64,000 nucleotides of DNA from Streptomyces sp. NBC_00162 (GCF_024611995.1 NZ_CP102509.1:2728001-2792000), one strand, 5' to 3'; counted from the stretch's first letter, positions 44,290 to 53,471 are shown. Program-made: numbers and translations. Notes: generated by a model from the sequence alone, not told the origin.

Positions 44290-44471
44290 CGCTTCTCTCG
44301 CGGGGGGTGAGACCGCTCTGCGGCAGCGTGAGTACCGCAAGCAAGATAACGCGATATGTCCGATTTGCAGCGCAACCGGTCCGATGGAATGCCAATATTG
44401 CGGCCGGGTCGGCCCAGGGTGCCGGGGCGAAACCGGGGACCGGGCCGGGGACCGGGGCTGGTGGTGCGGCG

Positions 44472-45218
44472 TCAGACCTCGGGACGCAGCATCGGCGGAT
44501 TGAGCAAGGTGGCTCCGCCGGCGCGGAACAGCTGTGCCGGGCGTCCGCCCTGACGGGTCGTCGTCCCTCCGGCCGGCACCAGGAATCCGGGGGTCCCGGT
44601 GACCTTGCGGTGGAAGTTCCGCGGGTCGAGGGCCACGCCCCAGACGGCCTCGTAGACCCGGCGCAGCTCGCCGACGGTGAACTCCGGCGGGCAGAAGGCG
44701 GTGGCCAGCGAGGAGTACTCGATCTTCGAGCGGGCCCGCTCCACGCCGTCGGCGAGGATCCGGGCGTGGTCGAAGGCGAGTCCCGCGGAGGTCTGCTCCT
44801 CGGATGCGAGCAGTTCGTCGACGGGAGCCCAGCGGGCGCTGTTGGCGTCGCCGCCAGCGCGGGGCGCCGGCAGGTCGGGGGCCAGCACCAGGTGCGCCAC
44901 GCTGACGACGCGCATCCGCGGATCCCGCTTCGGGCCACCGTAGGTGGCCAGCTGTTCGAGATGGGCCCCGTTACCCACGCCCGGGAGGGCGGGGTCGTGT
45001 GCGCACAGGCCGGTCTCCTCGGAGAGTTCCCGGGCCGCAGCCGCCGCGAGGTCCTCGTCTCCGCGTACGAATCCGCCGGGCAGCGCCCAGCGCCCCTGGA
45101 AGGGCTGCTCACCCCGCCGGACGACCAGCGCACAGAGCGCGTGGCGCCGCACGGTGAGCACGACCAGGTCGACGGTGACGGCAAAGGGCGGAAAGGCCGA
45201 CGGGTCGTAGGGCGACAT
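44472..45218 (-). CDS. nrtR: NrtR-like Nudix transcriptional regulator
   Basis: A 248-residue protein with an N-terminal Nudix domain and a C-terminal winged HTH (about 170-235, SSLATAFCPPEFTVGELRRVYEAV). This is the architecture of NrtR, which represses NAD-metabolism genes and is released by ADP-ribose. Its Nudix box (GFVRGDEDLAAAAARELSEETGL) fits G-x5-E-x7-REUxEExGU exactly, so hydrolase activity may remain, unlike in many NrtR proteins. The ATG at 45218 lies 13 bp from a TCGTC-N5-GACGA inverted repeat that is a candidate autoregulatory operator. No NAD biosynthesis gene is adjacent. The symbol is a family-level assignment. Confidence 0.8.
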   Translation of the reverse strand: MSPYDPSAFPPFAVTVDLVVLTVRRHALCALVVRRGEQPFQGRWALPGGFVRGDEDLAAAAARELSEETGLCAHDPALPGVGNGAHLEQLATYGGPKRDPRMRVVSVAHLVLAPDLPAPRAGGDANSARWAPVDELLASEEQTSAGLAFDHARILADGVERARSKIEYSSLATAFCPPEFTVGELRRVYEAVWGVALDPRNFHRKVTGTPGFLVPAGGTTTRQGGRPAQLFRAGGATLLNPPMLRPEV

Positions 45219-45231
45219 GCCGCGATCATAG

Positions 45232-45246
45232 TCGTCTGCCTGACGA
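45232..45246. promoter_or_regulatory. Candidate NrtR operator
   Basis: TCGTC (45232-45236) and GACGA (45242-45246) are inverted around TGCCT, 13 bp upstream of the nrtR ATG, in an AT-rich context. The position suits autoregulation. The match to a published NrtR motif was not tested. Confidence 0.4.
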
Positions 45247-45320
45247 TAAACAGCGCTTTGGTGACCTTGAAGGCGCCGTTGTGCGGGCCGGGTGTGTCCG
45301 GCCTGACCGGCAAGACACCT

Positions 45321-47309
45321 CTAACCTCCCAGTTGGAGCGCATCCGCGGCCTCCTCCACCATGCCGAGGCCGAGCCGGCTGACCCGGACGGCGAAGGGCT
45401 CCCCCGATACGCACAGGCCGGAGAGGCGGAGTGCGCCGAGGGGCGCGCCGGGGAGCGGGGCGAGGGCGACCGTGCCCGCGGGGGCATCGGGACGGATTCC
45501 GGCGAGGGCGGTCAGGACGTGCACCCCGGCCGCCGCGGCCACCGCGGCCGGGCGGCACGCGGCCGGGTGCGGAAGCGGGGCGCTGTGGGAAACGCGCTGT
45601 TCGGCCGCGAACATCTCCGGCAGCCGGTACCCGAAGCTTTCCGCCGCGTCCAACAGACCGCGGAGAAGGCCCGCGGCCTCCTTCTCGAAGCCCGCCTGGG
45701 CCAGTCCGGCCACCGCCACGGCGCTTTCGTACGCCCGTACCGCCCCGGAGCGGTGGCCGAAGGGGTTGTGTCCCGGCTCCTTGGCGGCCATGCTCCGCAG
45801 TCCCCATCCGCAGTCCATGGCGGGGGCCCCGAGCAGCCGGGCCAACTGCTCGGTGCAGGCCCGGTCCAGGAGGCCCGGGGCGAGCCGGCCGCCGCCGAGG
45901 AGCCCGGTGTCGAGCAGGTGTGCGGCGGCCCCGGTCAGCCGGGGCAGCGGCCGGCCGTCGGGGTGCAGGGCCGCCGCGGGCCTGCCCCCGTCCGGACCGT
46001 CGATCCAGAAGCCGGCCCGGAACCGCTCCCGCAGCGCGGCCGCCCACTGCCGCCATTCCTCGGCCCCGGGACGCCCGCACGCGGCGAGCAGGTCGGCCCC
46101 CAGCAGGGCGGCCCGGTGGGCGTGGGCCTGGGTCTCGCAGCGCCGCGGCCCCGGGTCGGGATCGGCCAGGAAGCCGTCTTTGCCCAGAGCGCCCCGCAGC
46201 CAGTCGAGGCACCGCTCGGCGGCGGGGAGCAGCCGGGCCACCTCCTCCTCCGGCATCCCCCAGAGCCGGGCCTCGGCGAGCACCGCCGGGAAGGCCAGGG
46301 TCGCCTCCGTACCGGTGCACCCCGGCGGGAGCTGAGGGCCCGCCCCCCGCAGCGGGCCCGGGATCTTCCCCGCGTCGGGGCCGCTCCCGCCGCTCTGGTT
46401 GCGGGCCAGGATCCGCAGGGTGGCCGCGGCCAGTCCGGTCCCGAGCGGCAGCGCCATCCGGGCGGCCCAGAGGGACTCCGCCGGGGCCAGTCCCAGCCGC
46501 CATGGCACCCCCGCGGCCACGAAGGCGTCGCCCGGCTCCCCGGGATCTCTCAGCAACAGCGCCCCGAGATCCTCGATGCTGGTGCGGAACCACGCCTCGA
46601 CTCTCGGGTCGTCACCCTCGGCCCGGGCGTCGGCGAGCGGATTCGCCACCTGCCCGGCTGACGCCCGCGTGACCCGGTCCTGCGTGGTCCGCAGCTCGAT
46701 GGTGTGTGACTCGCCGGGGCCCAGTTCGAGCTGCCAGCGCAGCAGCCCGGACGAGGCCAGCGCATCGTCGGGCGGCGGCTCGGCGGCGATGACGGCCTGC
46801 GCCTCGCCGGTGCTCCACCGCAGCCCTGCGGCATGCACCCCGGCAGGCAGTTCCGGCCCGGCGAGCCCGGCGGCCACGGCGGCCAGTTCCGACAGGTCGG
46901 TGCCGAGCAGTACCTCCACGGGCAGCCGCACCGGCCGGGACGCGAAGCTGCGCAGGGTGATCCGCTCGGTGCCGTCCGCGTGCCGGACCCGTTCCACCCC
47001 GATGTCCGGGTCGGGGCCGGGCTCCGCCCCGGTGCGCACCGTCGCGGTGAAGACGGCCCGGTCGGCGCCGAGGCTGCGCCCCTGAACGGCGACCGGATCG
47101 CGCCCGCCGACGCGCAGCACGCAGCGGGAGAGCAGCCGGCGCCCGGAGCGGTAGATCCCGTCGATCCCCCGCCCCGTCAGCTGGCCGTGCTCCGGCGAGA
47201 TGACCAGGCAGGGCGCGGCGACGCAGATGACGGCGCCGTGCACGGGCGGCGGCTCGGACCTGCGGGCGGCAGGCACGCCGGGTGGTCGGAGAGATGCGGG
47301 GTGAGACAT
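45321..47309 (-). CDS. Glycogen debranching N-terminal domain-containing glycosidase-like protein
   Basis: A 662-residue cytosolic protein. The N-terminal beta-sandwich (about 25-215) matches the amylo-alpha-1,6-glucosidase/glycogen debranching N-terminal family (GAVICVAAPCLVISPEHGQLTGRGIDGIYRSGRRLLSRCVL). The rest is a six-hairpin (alpha/alpha)6 toroid like GH15/GH63 enzymes (WAARMALPLG; GTEATLAFPAVLAEARLW; CGWGLRSMAAKEPGHNPFGHRSGAV). It is shorter than E. coli-type debranching enzymes. Activity on glycogen or trehalose-like glucans is likely but unproven. The ATG at 47309 begins a normal N-terminus. It lies upstream of nrtR on the same strand, 102 bp away. Confidence 0.85.
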   Translation of the reverse strand: MSHPASLRPPGVPAARRSEPPPVHGAVICVAAPCLVISPEHGQLTGRGIDGIYRSGRRLLSRCVLRVGGRDPVAVQGRSLGADRAVFTATVRTGAEPGPDPDIGVERVRHADGTERITLRSFASRPVRLPVEVLLGTDLSELAAVAAGLAGPELPAGVHAAGLRWSTGEAQAVIAAEPPPDDALASSGLLRWQLELGPGESHTIELRTTQDRVTRASAGQVANPLADARAEGDDPRVEAWFRTSIEDLGALLLRDPGEPGDAFVAAGVPWRLGLAPAESLWAARMALPLGTGLAAATLRILARNQSGGSGPDAGKIPGPLRGAGPQLPPGCTGTEATLAFPAVLAEARLWGMPEEEVARLLPAAERCLDWLRGALGKDGFLADPDPGPRRCETQAHAHRAALLGADLLAACGRPGAEEWRQWAAALRERFRAGFWIDGPDGGRPAAALHPDGRPLPRLTGAAAHLLDTGLLGGGRLAPGLLDRACTEQLARLLGAPAMDCGWGLRSMAAKEPGHNPFGHRSGAVRAYESAVAVAGLAQAGFEKEAAGLLRGLLDAAESFGYRLPEMFAAEQRVSHSAPLPHPAACRPAAVAAAAGVHVLTALAGIRPDAPAGTVALAPLPGAPLGALRLSGLCVSGEPFAVRVSRLGLGMVEEAADALQLGG

Positions 47310-47335
47310 GCGTCGCCTTGTCTGGGCTCCGGTCG

Positions 47336-47385
47336 GTTCAGCTGGGCGGCGGCGTGGCCGGGCCCCCGCCGCCCTCCAGCTGAAC
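47336..47385 (-). terminator. Terminator of the DUF4192 gene
   Basis: A 10-bp inverted repeat GTTCAGCTGG/CCAGCTGAAC (47336-47345 and 47376-47385), extended by GC-rich inner pairing, lies 134 nt past the DUF4192 stop. Confidence 0.6.
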
Positions 47386-47518
47386 GCCCCCACCCCCGCC
47401 CGGGTCACGGGCCGCGGCGCCTGCTGCGCGCAGCCGGGGCGGGGCCGCCGCCGTACAACGGCGTCCAGGCAGCTCCGGATCCGCCGCACCACGGTGCCGC
47501 GCCGGAGCGGGCGCGGGC

Positions 47519-48781
47519 TCACTGCCCGCTCCCCGCGGTGCGGCGGGGCTCGCGGCTCGGAGCTGGCTTGCCGCGGCGGCCCGGGGGACGCGAGCCCGCC
47601 GGACGGCGCCCCCGCCGGGGCTCGCGGCTCCGCCGCTCCTCCCGCAGACACTCCCGCAGTCCCTCGGGGTCGATGCCCTCGTTGCAGGCGTGGTGGAGCA
47701 GCTGGGCGAAGCGGTAGTCGGAATCCGCCCGCAAGGCCAGGCCCAGGGCGATCCGGGCGGTCGGCTCGTCCCCGGTGGACCAGGAGACCCAGCCCGCGAG
47801 GGTGAGCGGAGCCGCCGCGTGCTCCCCGTACGCGCCGACGCAGCGCCGGGCGAGGGCCCGCCACAGCCGCAGGGCGGGGCCCGCCTCCTCGTCCTCCATC
47901 CACTCGGCGGCGATGTCCCGGATCTCACGGTCCTGGAGGCCGAGGATCAGCGCGGCCGCCTCGTCGTGGCCGAGCAGCGCGTCGTCCCGGTCATCGGCCT
48001 GGGCTCCCTCGACGGGTGGGGCAAGGGCCATCCGCCGCATCAGCGACCGGGCCAGCTCGAGGGTCTCGGCACCGACCTCCTCACGGGTGGCCCCGTCGAG
48101 GATCTTCGGTACGAGGGCGGCAGCCGCCCGGTCCAGGGCGCCTTCCATCTCCGCGGCCACGGCGCCGCCCAGCGGCGCCAGCCTGCCCTCGATCTCCTTG
48201 AGGGAACCCCGGACCTGGAGGCCGGCGAAGGTGGCCGCGGCGGCCATCACCGAGGTGCCGACCGCCGCCAGCCGACTGCCCTCGGCCGGGCAGCAGCGCT
48301 CGTCGGGACACACGTAGGACCAGAAGCGGCCCGCGGAGAGGCACAGGGCCTCCAGCACGGGCACGTCGAGCGCGCCGCAGGCCAGCCTGATGCGCTGGGC
48401 GAGGGGCCGCAGCCGGGTCATCACCCGCTGGCCGCTCTCCCCGCCGAGCGGCTCCTGGCAGAGGAAGACGACGATGCCGTCGGGCTTGCCCTCGCGCCGC
48501 TCGCTGCCGCGGATCAGGCAGTCGGCGACCTGCCGCGCGGTGTCCTCCCATTCCGCGGGGGTGGCCGGGATGCCGACGCGGAGCCGGCCGCCGAAGCGGC
48601 CTCCCTCGCCGTGCACGGCGACCATGACGAGGGAGTCGGTGGGGTGGAAGCCGAGCATGTAGGGCAGCGCGTCGGCCAGCTCGGCCGGGCTGCGCAGGGT
48701 GATCCGGGGATCGGTGGTGGATCCTGCCGTGCTGGTGGACGGCCGGTCGGACGGGGTGCGTGATTCGTGGTTGTTCGTCAT
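47519..48781 (-). CDS. DUF4192 domain-containing protein
   Basis: A 420-residue actinobacterial protein of the DUF4192 family (core about 25-385: ITLRSPAELADALPYMLGFHPTDSLVMVAVHG is the typical opening). A CPDERCCPAEGS motif near residue 178 could bind metal. The C-terminal 45 residues are Arg/Pro-rich and disordered. It is cytosolic with no catalytic motif that I recognise. It is divergent from recQ across a 123-bp region that carries two DnaA-box-like sequences. This pairing with recQ is common in Streptomyces, so a DNA-related role is possible. Function unknown. Confidence 0.85.
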   Translation of the reverse strand: MTNNHESRTPSDRPSTSTAGSTTDPRITLRSPAELADALPYMLGFHPTDSLVMVAVHGEGGRFGGRLRVGIPATPAEWEDTARQVADCLIRGSERREGKPDGIVVFLCQEPLGGESGQRVMTRLRPLAQRIRLACGALDVPVLEALCLSAGRFWSYVCPDERCCPAEGSRLAAVGTSVMAAAATFAGLQVRGSLKEIEGRLAPLGGAVAAEMEGALDRAAAALVPKILDGATREEVGAETLELARSLMRRMALAPPVEGAQADDRDDALLGHDEAAALILGLQDREIRDIAAEWMEDEEAGPALRLWRALARRCVGAYGEHAAAPLTLAGWVSWSTGDEPTARIALGLALRADSDYRFAQLLHHACNEGIDPEGLRECLREERRSREPRRGRRPAGSRPPGRRGKPAPSREPRRTAGSGQ

Positions 48782-48818
48782 GCCCCGAAGGTCCCGCGCA
48801 AGATCCGATCGCGAAAGC

Positions 48819-48855
48819 CCTGTGGATAACCAATTCAAACTTCAACATCCACAGG
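48819..48855. promoter_or_regulatory. Inverted DnaA-box-like pair in the recQ/DUF4192 promoter
   Basis: CCTGTGGAT (48819-48827) and ATCCACAGG (48847-48855) form an inverted repeat with a 19-nt spacer. The first arm reads TTATCCACA on the minus strand, a perfect DnaA box; the second (ACATCCACA) matches seven of nine. Confidence 0.55.
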
Positions 48856-48904
48856 CTCAGAGCGGCATTGGCGCGATGTCAGAGGCATCGGGTTGCATGG
48901 GGGC

Positions 48905-51064
48905 ATGAACGCAGACCTGAGGTCCTCGGCCGACTCCGTACTAGCCCGTCTCGTGGGCGACCCCACGGGCACGGCTCGGCTGCGCGAGGACCAGTGGCGG
49001 GCGATCGAGGCGCTCGTCGCGCACAAGCGCCGGGCGCTGGTCGTGCAGCGCACGGGCTGGGGCAAGTCCGCTGTGTACTTCGTCGCCACCTCGCTGCTGC
49101 GGGCGAGCGGCGCCGGACCCACCGTGATCGTCTCCCCGCTCCTCGCGCTGATGCGCAATCAGGTCGAGGCCGCCGCCCGCGCCGGAATCCGCGCCCGCAC
49201 CATCAACTCCGCAAACCCCGAGGAGTGGGAGGGGATCCAGGCCGAGGTCGCGGCGGGCGAGGTGGACGTTCTGCTGGTGAGCCCGGAGCGGCTCAACAAC
49301 CCCGACTTCCGCGACCAGGTCCTCCCCAAGCTCTCCGCCGCCACAGGCCTCCTCGTCGTGGACGAGGCCCACTGCATCTCCGACTGGGGACACGACTTCC
49401 GGCCGGACTACCGCCGGCTGCGCACCATGCTGGCCGATCTCCCGCCGGGCGTCCCGGTGCTGGCCACGACCGCCACGGCCAACGCCCGCGTGACCGCCGA
49501 CGTCGCCGAACAGCTCGGTACCGGCGCCGGCACGGACGCGCTGGTGCTGCGCGGACCGCTGGACCGCGAGAGCCTGAGCCTGGCCGTGCTGACGCTGCCC
49601 GACGCGGCGCACCGGCTGGCCTGGCTCGCCGACCACCTCGGCGACCTGCCCGGCTCCGGGATCATCTACACGCTGACGGTCGCGGCGGCCGAGGAGGTCA
49701 CCGCGTACCTGCGCCACCGCGGGCACACGGTCTCCTCGTACACCGGCAAGACGGAGAACGCCGACCGGCAGCAGGCCGAGGACGACCTCCAGGCCAACCG
49801 GGTCAAGGCGCTGGTGGCCACCTCCGCCCTGGGCATGGGCTTCGACAAGCCCGACCTCGGTTTCGTCGTGCACCTGGGCTCCCCCTCCTCCCCCATCGCC
49901 TACTACCAGCAGGTCGGCCGCGCCGGCCGCGGCGTGGAGCACGCGGAGGTCCTGCTCCTGCCCGGCCGGGAGGACGAGGCGATCTGGCAGTACTTCGCCT
50001 CGGTGGCCTTCCCGCCCGAGGAGCAGGTGCGCCGGACGCTGGACGTACTCGCCCAGGCGGGGCGGCCGCTGTCGCTGCCCGCGCTGGAGCCGCTGGTCGA
50101 CCTGCGCCGCACCCGGCTGGAGACGATGCTCAAGGTCCTGGACGTGGACGGCGCCGTGCACCGGGTCAAGGGCGGCTGGACCTCGACCGGGGAGCCGTGG
50201 GCTTACGACGCCGAGCGCTACGCGTGGGTGGCCCGCCAGCGGGCCGCGGAACAGCAGGCCATGCGCGACTACGCGGCGGCCACCGAGTGCCGGATGGAGT
50301 TCCTGCGCCGCCAGCTCGACGACGAGCAGGCCGCCCCCTGCGGCCGCTGCGACAACTGCGCCGGGGCCCGGTTCACGGCGGACGTGTCCACCGCCGCGCT
50401 GGACACCGCCCGCGGTGAACTCGGCCGCCCGGGCGTGGAGCTGGAGCCGCGCAAGATGTGGCCGACCGGGCTCGCGGCAGTCGGCGTCGACCTCAAGGGC
50501 CGCATCCCGGCCGGGGAGCAAGCCGCCACCGGGCGGGCGCTGGGCCGGCTGTCCGACATCGGCTGGGGCAACCGGCTGCGCCCGATGCTCGCCCAGCAGA
50601 GTCCCGACCAGCCGATTCCGGACGATGTAGCCCAGGCCGTGGTGGCCGTCCTCGCCGACTGGGCCCGCGGCCCGGGCGGCTGGGCCTCGGGTGCCCCGGA
50701 CGCACCGGCGAGGCCGGTGGGCGTGGTCGCGCTGCCCTCACGGAGCCGCCCCCAGCTGGTCGGTTCGCTGGCCGCGCGCATCGCGGAGGTCGGGCGGCTG
50801 CCTCTGCTCGGGACGATCGGGTACACGGACCAGGTCCCGGAGTACGGCCTGCCCTCCTCCAACAGCGCCCAGCGGGTACGGGGGCTCCACCAGGCCTTGA
50901 CCGTGCCCCCGGCTCTGGCGGCGACACTGGCCGAGGCAGCGGGACCGGTACTCCTCGTGGACGACCGCGCGGAGAGCGGATGGACCCTCGCCGTGGCCGC
51001 CCGGCTTCTCCGGCGGGCTGGCGCGAAGGGGGTGTTTCCGCTGGTGCTTGCGCTTCAGCCGTAG
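48905..51064 (+). CDS. recQ: RecQ-type DNA helicase with C-terminal phosphoribosyltransferase-like domain
   Basis: A 719-residue ATP-dependent 3'-5' helicase. Helicase motifs appear in order: Walker A RTGWGKSAVYF, DEAH with the RecQ aromatic loop (DEAHCISDWGHDFRPDYRRL), TATAN, and QQVGRAGRG (motif VI). A zinc site with CGRCDNC closes the core (about 485). No HRDC domain is apparent. Instead, residues 600-719 look like a type I phosphoribosyltransferase fold with a PRPP-loop-like segment GPVLLVDDRAESGWTLA. It should resolve recombination or stalled-fork structures. The ATG at 48905 is preferred. It is divergent from DUF4192 with DnaA-box-like elements between them. Confidence 0.9.
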   Translation: MNADLRSSADSVLARLVGDPTGTARLREDQWRAIEALVAHKRRALVVQRTGWGKSAVYFVATSLLRASGAGPTVIVSPLLALMRNQVEAAARAGIRARTINSANPEEWEGIQAEVAAGEVDVLLVSPERLNNPDFRDQVLPKLSAATGLLVVDEAHCISDWGHDFRPDYRRLRTMLADLPPGVPVLATTATANARVTADVAEQLGTGAGTDALVLRGPLDRESLSLAVLTLPDAAHRLAWLADHLGDLPGSGIIYTLTVAAAEEVTAYLRHRGHTVSSYTGKTENADRQQAEDDLQANRVKALVATSALGMGFDKPDLGFVVHLGSPSSPIAYYQQVGRAGRGVEHAEVLLLPGREDEAIWQYFASVAFPPEEQVRRTLDVLAQAGRPLSLPALEPLVDLRRTRLETMLKVLDVDGAVHRVKGGWTSTGEPWAYDAERYAWVARQRAAEQQAMRDYAAATECRMEFLRRQLDDEQAAPCGRCDNCAGARFTADVSTAALDTARGELGRPGVELEPRKMWPTGLAAVGVDLKGRIPAGEQAATGRALGRLSDIGWGNRLRPMLAQQSPDQPIPDDVAQAVVAVLADWARGPGGWASGAPDAPARPVGVVALPSRSRPQLVGSLAARIAEVGRLPLLGTIGYTDQVPEYGLPSSNSAQRVRGLHQALTVPPALAATLAEAAGPVLLVDDRAESGWTLAVAARLLRRAGAKGVFPLVLALQP

Positions 51065-51279
51065 CCGAATGCGTCATCTTCGGCGTGGCGGGGCAAGGAT
51101 ATGAGCGGCATACCGGCGAATTCCGGTCGGCGGCGCCAATTGCTCGTTGCCGCATGCTCGCGGGCCACGCGAGAATTGGGGTGCTCCCGCCCGGTTCCCC
51201 GGCACCCTCCTGGGCCGTGCTGCGGCGCGCCCACACTCCAGCCGTGCCCGTCCGCGGGCGTGTACCCGAAGGGAGGACC

Positions 51280-51909
51280 GTGACCTTCGGATTCGCCCCG
51301 CCCTCGACCACGTCCCTGACAACGGCCACCGGCGGCGCCAGCCGGCACGGCCGGCTGCTGGAACCCGCCGAATGGACGTCGGCAGGCATTCCCCTGCTCC
51401 GCAACCCCCGCGAGGTCGTCAGCGGGCTGCACTCCCGGCACAGCCCCGTGCCGTCGACGGCGGTCATCGCCGTCCTCGGCCCGGAGGAGCAGCTCGTGGC
51501 GAGCGCTTCGTTCGTACAGCGGTCGACCTCGGCCGACGGCTGGGAATACCGCAACGCCCTGCTGTCCCGGCTGCGCCGGGTCATCCCGCACGATCTGCGG
51601 CGCCGGACCCCGGTGCGCACGGCGGTGCTGCTCTACTGCCGCGAGGGCGACGAGCGGTGGACCGAGGAGGACGGAGCCTGGATGTGGGGGCTGCGGGACG
51701 CCTGCACCCTGCACGGGCTGCGCTGCGGCGCGTACATCACGCTGACCCGCGGGGGCTGGCAGGTTCTGGGCGAAGGCCGGGGCGGCCGGCAGCCCAGCTC
51801 GGACTCACGGCCTCAGCGGCTCGGCGACACAGTGGCCGAGTTCGCCCCGCTCGCCCTGCACACCGGTGGCGGCGCGGCCGAGGCACTGCGCCGGACCGCC
51901 GCGCGCTGA
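51280..51909 (+). CDS. Conserved hypothetical protein
   Basis: A 209-residue cytosolic protein that I do not recognise. It has no membrane segment, signal or catalytic motif that I can name. It includes a central region PSTAVIAVLGPEEQLVASASFVQRS, then ERWTEEDGAWMWGLRDACTLHGLRCGAYITLTRGGWQVL, which looks like a compact alpha/beta domain with conserved tryptophans. It starts at GTG 51280 just after GGGAGG (3-nt spacing) and follows recQ by 215 bp on the same strand. GC3 is typical of real genes. An upstream in-frame start is possible, but the extra residues are low in coding signal. Confidence 0.72.
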   Translation: MTFGFAPPSTTSLTTATGGASRHGRLLEPAEWTSAGIPLLRNPREVVSGLHSRHSPVPSTAVIAVLGPEEQLVASASFVQRSTSADGWEYRNALLSRLRRVIPHDLRRRTPVRTAVLLYCREGDERWTEEDGAWMWGLRDACTLHGLRCGAYITLTRGGWQVLGEGRGGRQPSSDSRPQRLGDTVAEFAPLALHTGGGAAEALRRTAAR

Positions 51910-52021
51910 CCCTCGTACGGCCGCCCGGCCGAAGGGGTGCGCACGGCGAATCGGCCCTCGGGCTTCAGCGGGGCCGGCCCACGGCCCGCCCCGCCCCTCG
52001 CCCGTGCCGGGATACGGGGCG

Positions 52022-52411
52022 TCAGACGCCCGCACCCAGCACGGAGTTGATCTGCTGCGGGTCACCGCACACGATCAGCAGCGCACCGGCCCGCGTGAGC
52101 GCGACCGGCAGGTGGCCCTCGACCGTGTCGACCGCTCCGCCGTTGGCGGCGAAGACGACGACGGGACGGCCGGTGGCGCGCTGGACCTGAGCGGCGTCCG
52201 CGTAGAAGACGTCGTCCCCGGCGTCGTGCAGGGCCCAGTAGGCGGCCTCGCCGAAGGACAGCTCGTGCGCGGCCCACGGGTGCGGGTCGCCGGTGGTGAG
52301 CACCAGGATGTCACCGGGCGCGCGCCCGGTGTCGAGCAGCAGGTCCACGGCTTCTTCGGCCGCGTCGAGCGCACCCTCGACGGAGGCCGGGATCAGCTGG
52401 ATCTGCGGCAC
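52022..52411 (-). CDS. Hypothetical protein with possible N-terminal extension
   Basis: From the first standard codon (GTG 52411) this is 129 residues: MPQIQLIPASVEGALDAAEEAVDLLL, then GDILVLTTGDPHPWAAHELSFGEAAYW and VVVFAANGGAVDTVEGHLPVALTRAGALLIVCGD. It is a Rossmann-like alpha/beta domain that I do not recognise. The same frame stays open upstream to about 52710 and reads as a Pro/Ala-rich linker with good third-position GC. A perfect GAGGAG stands 6 nt before an ATT at 52669, but no ATG, GTG or TTG exists there. The true product may therefore be 215 residues with a rare ATT start. The gene lies downstream of rnhB on the same strand. Confidence 0.6.
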   Translation of the reverse strand: MPQIQLIPASVEGALDAAEEAVDLLLDTGRAPGDILVLTTGDPHPWAAHELSFGEAAYWALHDAGDDVFYADAAQVQRATGRPVVVFAANGGAVDTVEGHLPVALTRAGALLIVCGDPQQINSVLGAGV

Positions 52412-52760
52412 CGCCGCCGAGACGGACGGCGCTGCGGAGGCGGTCGGGACGGGGGCTGCGGGAACGGGTCCGGGGGTGGCCTGCGGCGCACGCTGCGCGG
52501 GCGGAGCGGGCCTGGGGGCACCACCCGCGCGGCTTGCCGCTGCGGGGGAGGGACCGGGGCGTCCGGGCCGGGGTACTGCTGCGGGACGCGGACCAGGTAC
52601 GGGGCGGGGGGTCTGCGCGGTGCGGCTCGCGGCCGGCGTGACGCGGGGACCCTGGGCACTCTCGTGAATCTGAGGCTCCTCGAAGGCGTGGTGAGAGGCT
52701 TGGCGTGATGTCTATCAAACACCGGTACGAAACGTACCGGCCGGTGGCACATGGGTGCGA

Positions 52761-53471
52761 TCAGAAATCGAAGCCGAGTTGGCCTCCGTTTTCCAGCTCC
52801 ATCGACTCCTCGCTGCGGCGCACCTTCTTGAGGTGGCGCCACCGGGGAAGCGCGTCGAGGTACGACCACGAGAGCCGGTGGTAGGGGGTGGGCCCCAGCT
52901 CCTCCAGCGCCGCACGGTGCACGGGCGAGGGATATCCGGCGTTGGCGGCGAAGGCGAAGTCCTCGAAGCCACCGCCCTGACCGCCTATTTCGGCCATCAT
53001 GCGGTCCCGACGGACCTTCGCGATGACCGAGGCCGCCGCGACGGCGACGCACGACTGGTCACCCTTGATCACCGTACGGACCTGCCAGGGCGAGCCGAGG
53101 TAGTCGTGCTTGCCGTCGAGGATGACCGCGTCGGGCCGCACCGGCAGGGCCTGAAGGGCCCGCTCCGCCGCGAGCCGCAGGGCGGCCGTCATCCCCAGCT
53201 CGTCGATCTCCTCCGGGGAGGCGTGCCCGAGGGCATAAGACGTGACCCAGGCCTCCAGGACGTCGACGAGGGCGTCACGTCGCTTGGGGGTGAGCAATTT
53301 GGAGTCGGTGAGCCCGGCGGGCGGCCGGCGCAGACCGGTGATCGCCGCGCACACGGTGACGGGACCGGCCCAGGCCCCTCGTCCGACTTCGTCGACCCCG
53401 GCGATGACCTTGGCGCCGGTGGTTGCACGGAGGGAGCGTTCGACGGTGTGGGTGGGTGCTTCGTACGGCAT
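52761..53471 (-). CDS. rnhB: Ribonuclease HII
   Basis: A 236-residue RNase HII that removes RNA from RNA-DNA hybrids and single ribonucleotides from DNA. The metal-binding carboxylates are in [14 protein letters not shown] and [10 protein letters not shown], with the [15 protein letters not shown] segment and [12 protein letters not shown] typical of type 2 enzymes. The C-terminus ends GQLGFDF. The ATG at 53471 gives the normal N-terminus; longer starts add Gly/Pro-rich non-conserved sequence. It is part of a minus-strand pair with the hypothetical gene that follows 349 bp downstream. Confidence 0.95.
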   Translation of the reverse strand: MPYEAPTHTVERSLRATTGAKVIAGVDEVGRGAWAGPVTVCAAITGLRRPPAGLTDSKLLTPKRRDALVDVLEAWVTSYALGHASPEEIDELGMTAALRLAAERALQALPVRPDAVILDGKHDYLGSPWQVRTVIKGDQSCVAVAAASVIAKVRRDRMMAEIGGQGGGFEDFAFAANAGYPSPVHRAALEELGPTPYHRLSWSYLDALPRWRHLKKVRRSEESMELENGGQLGFDF

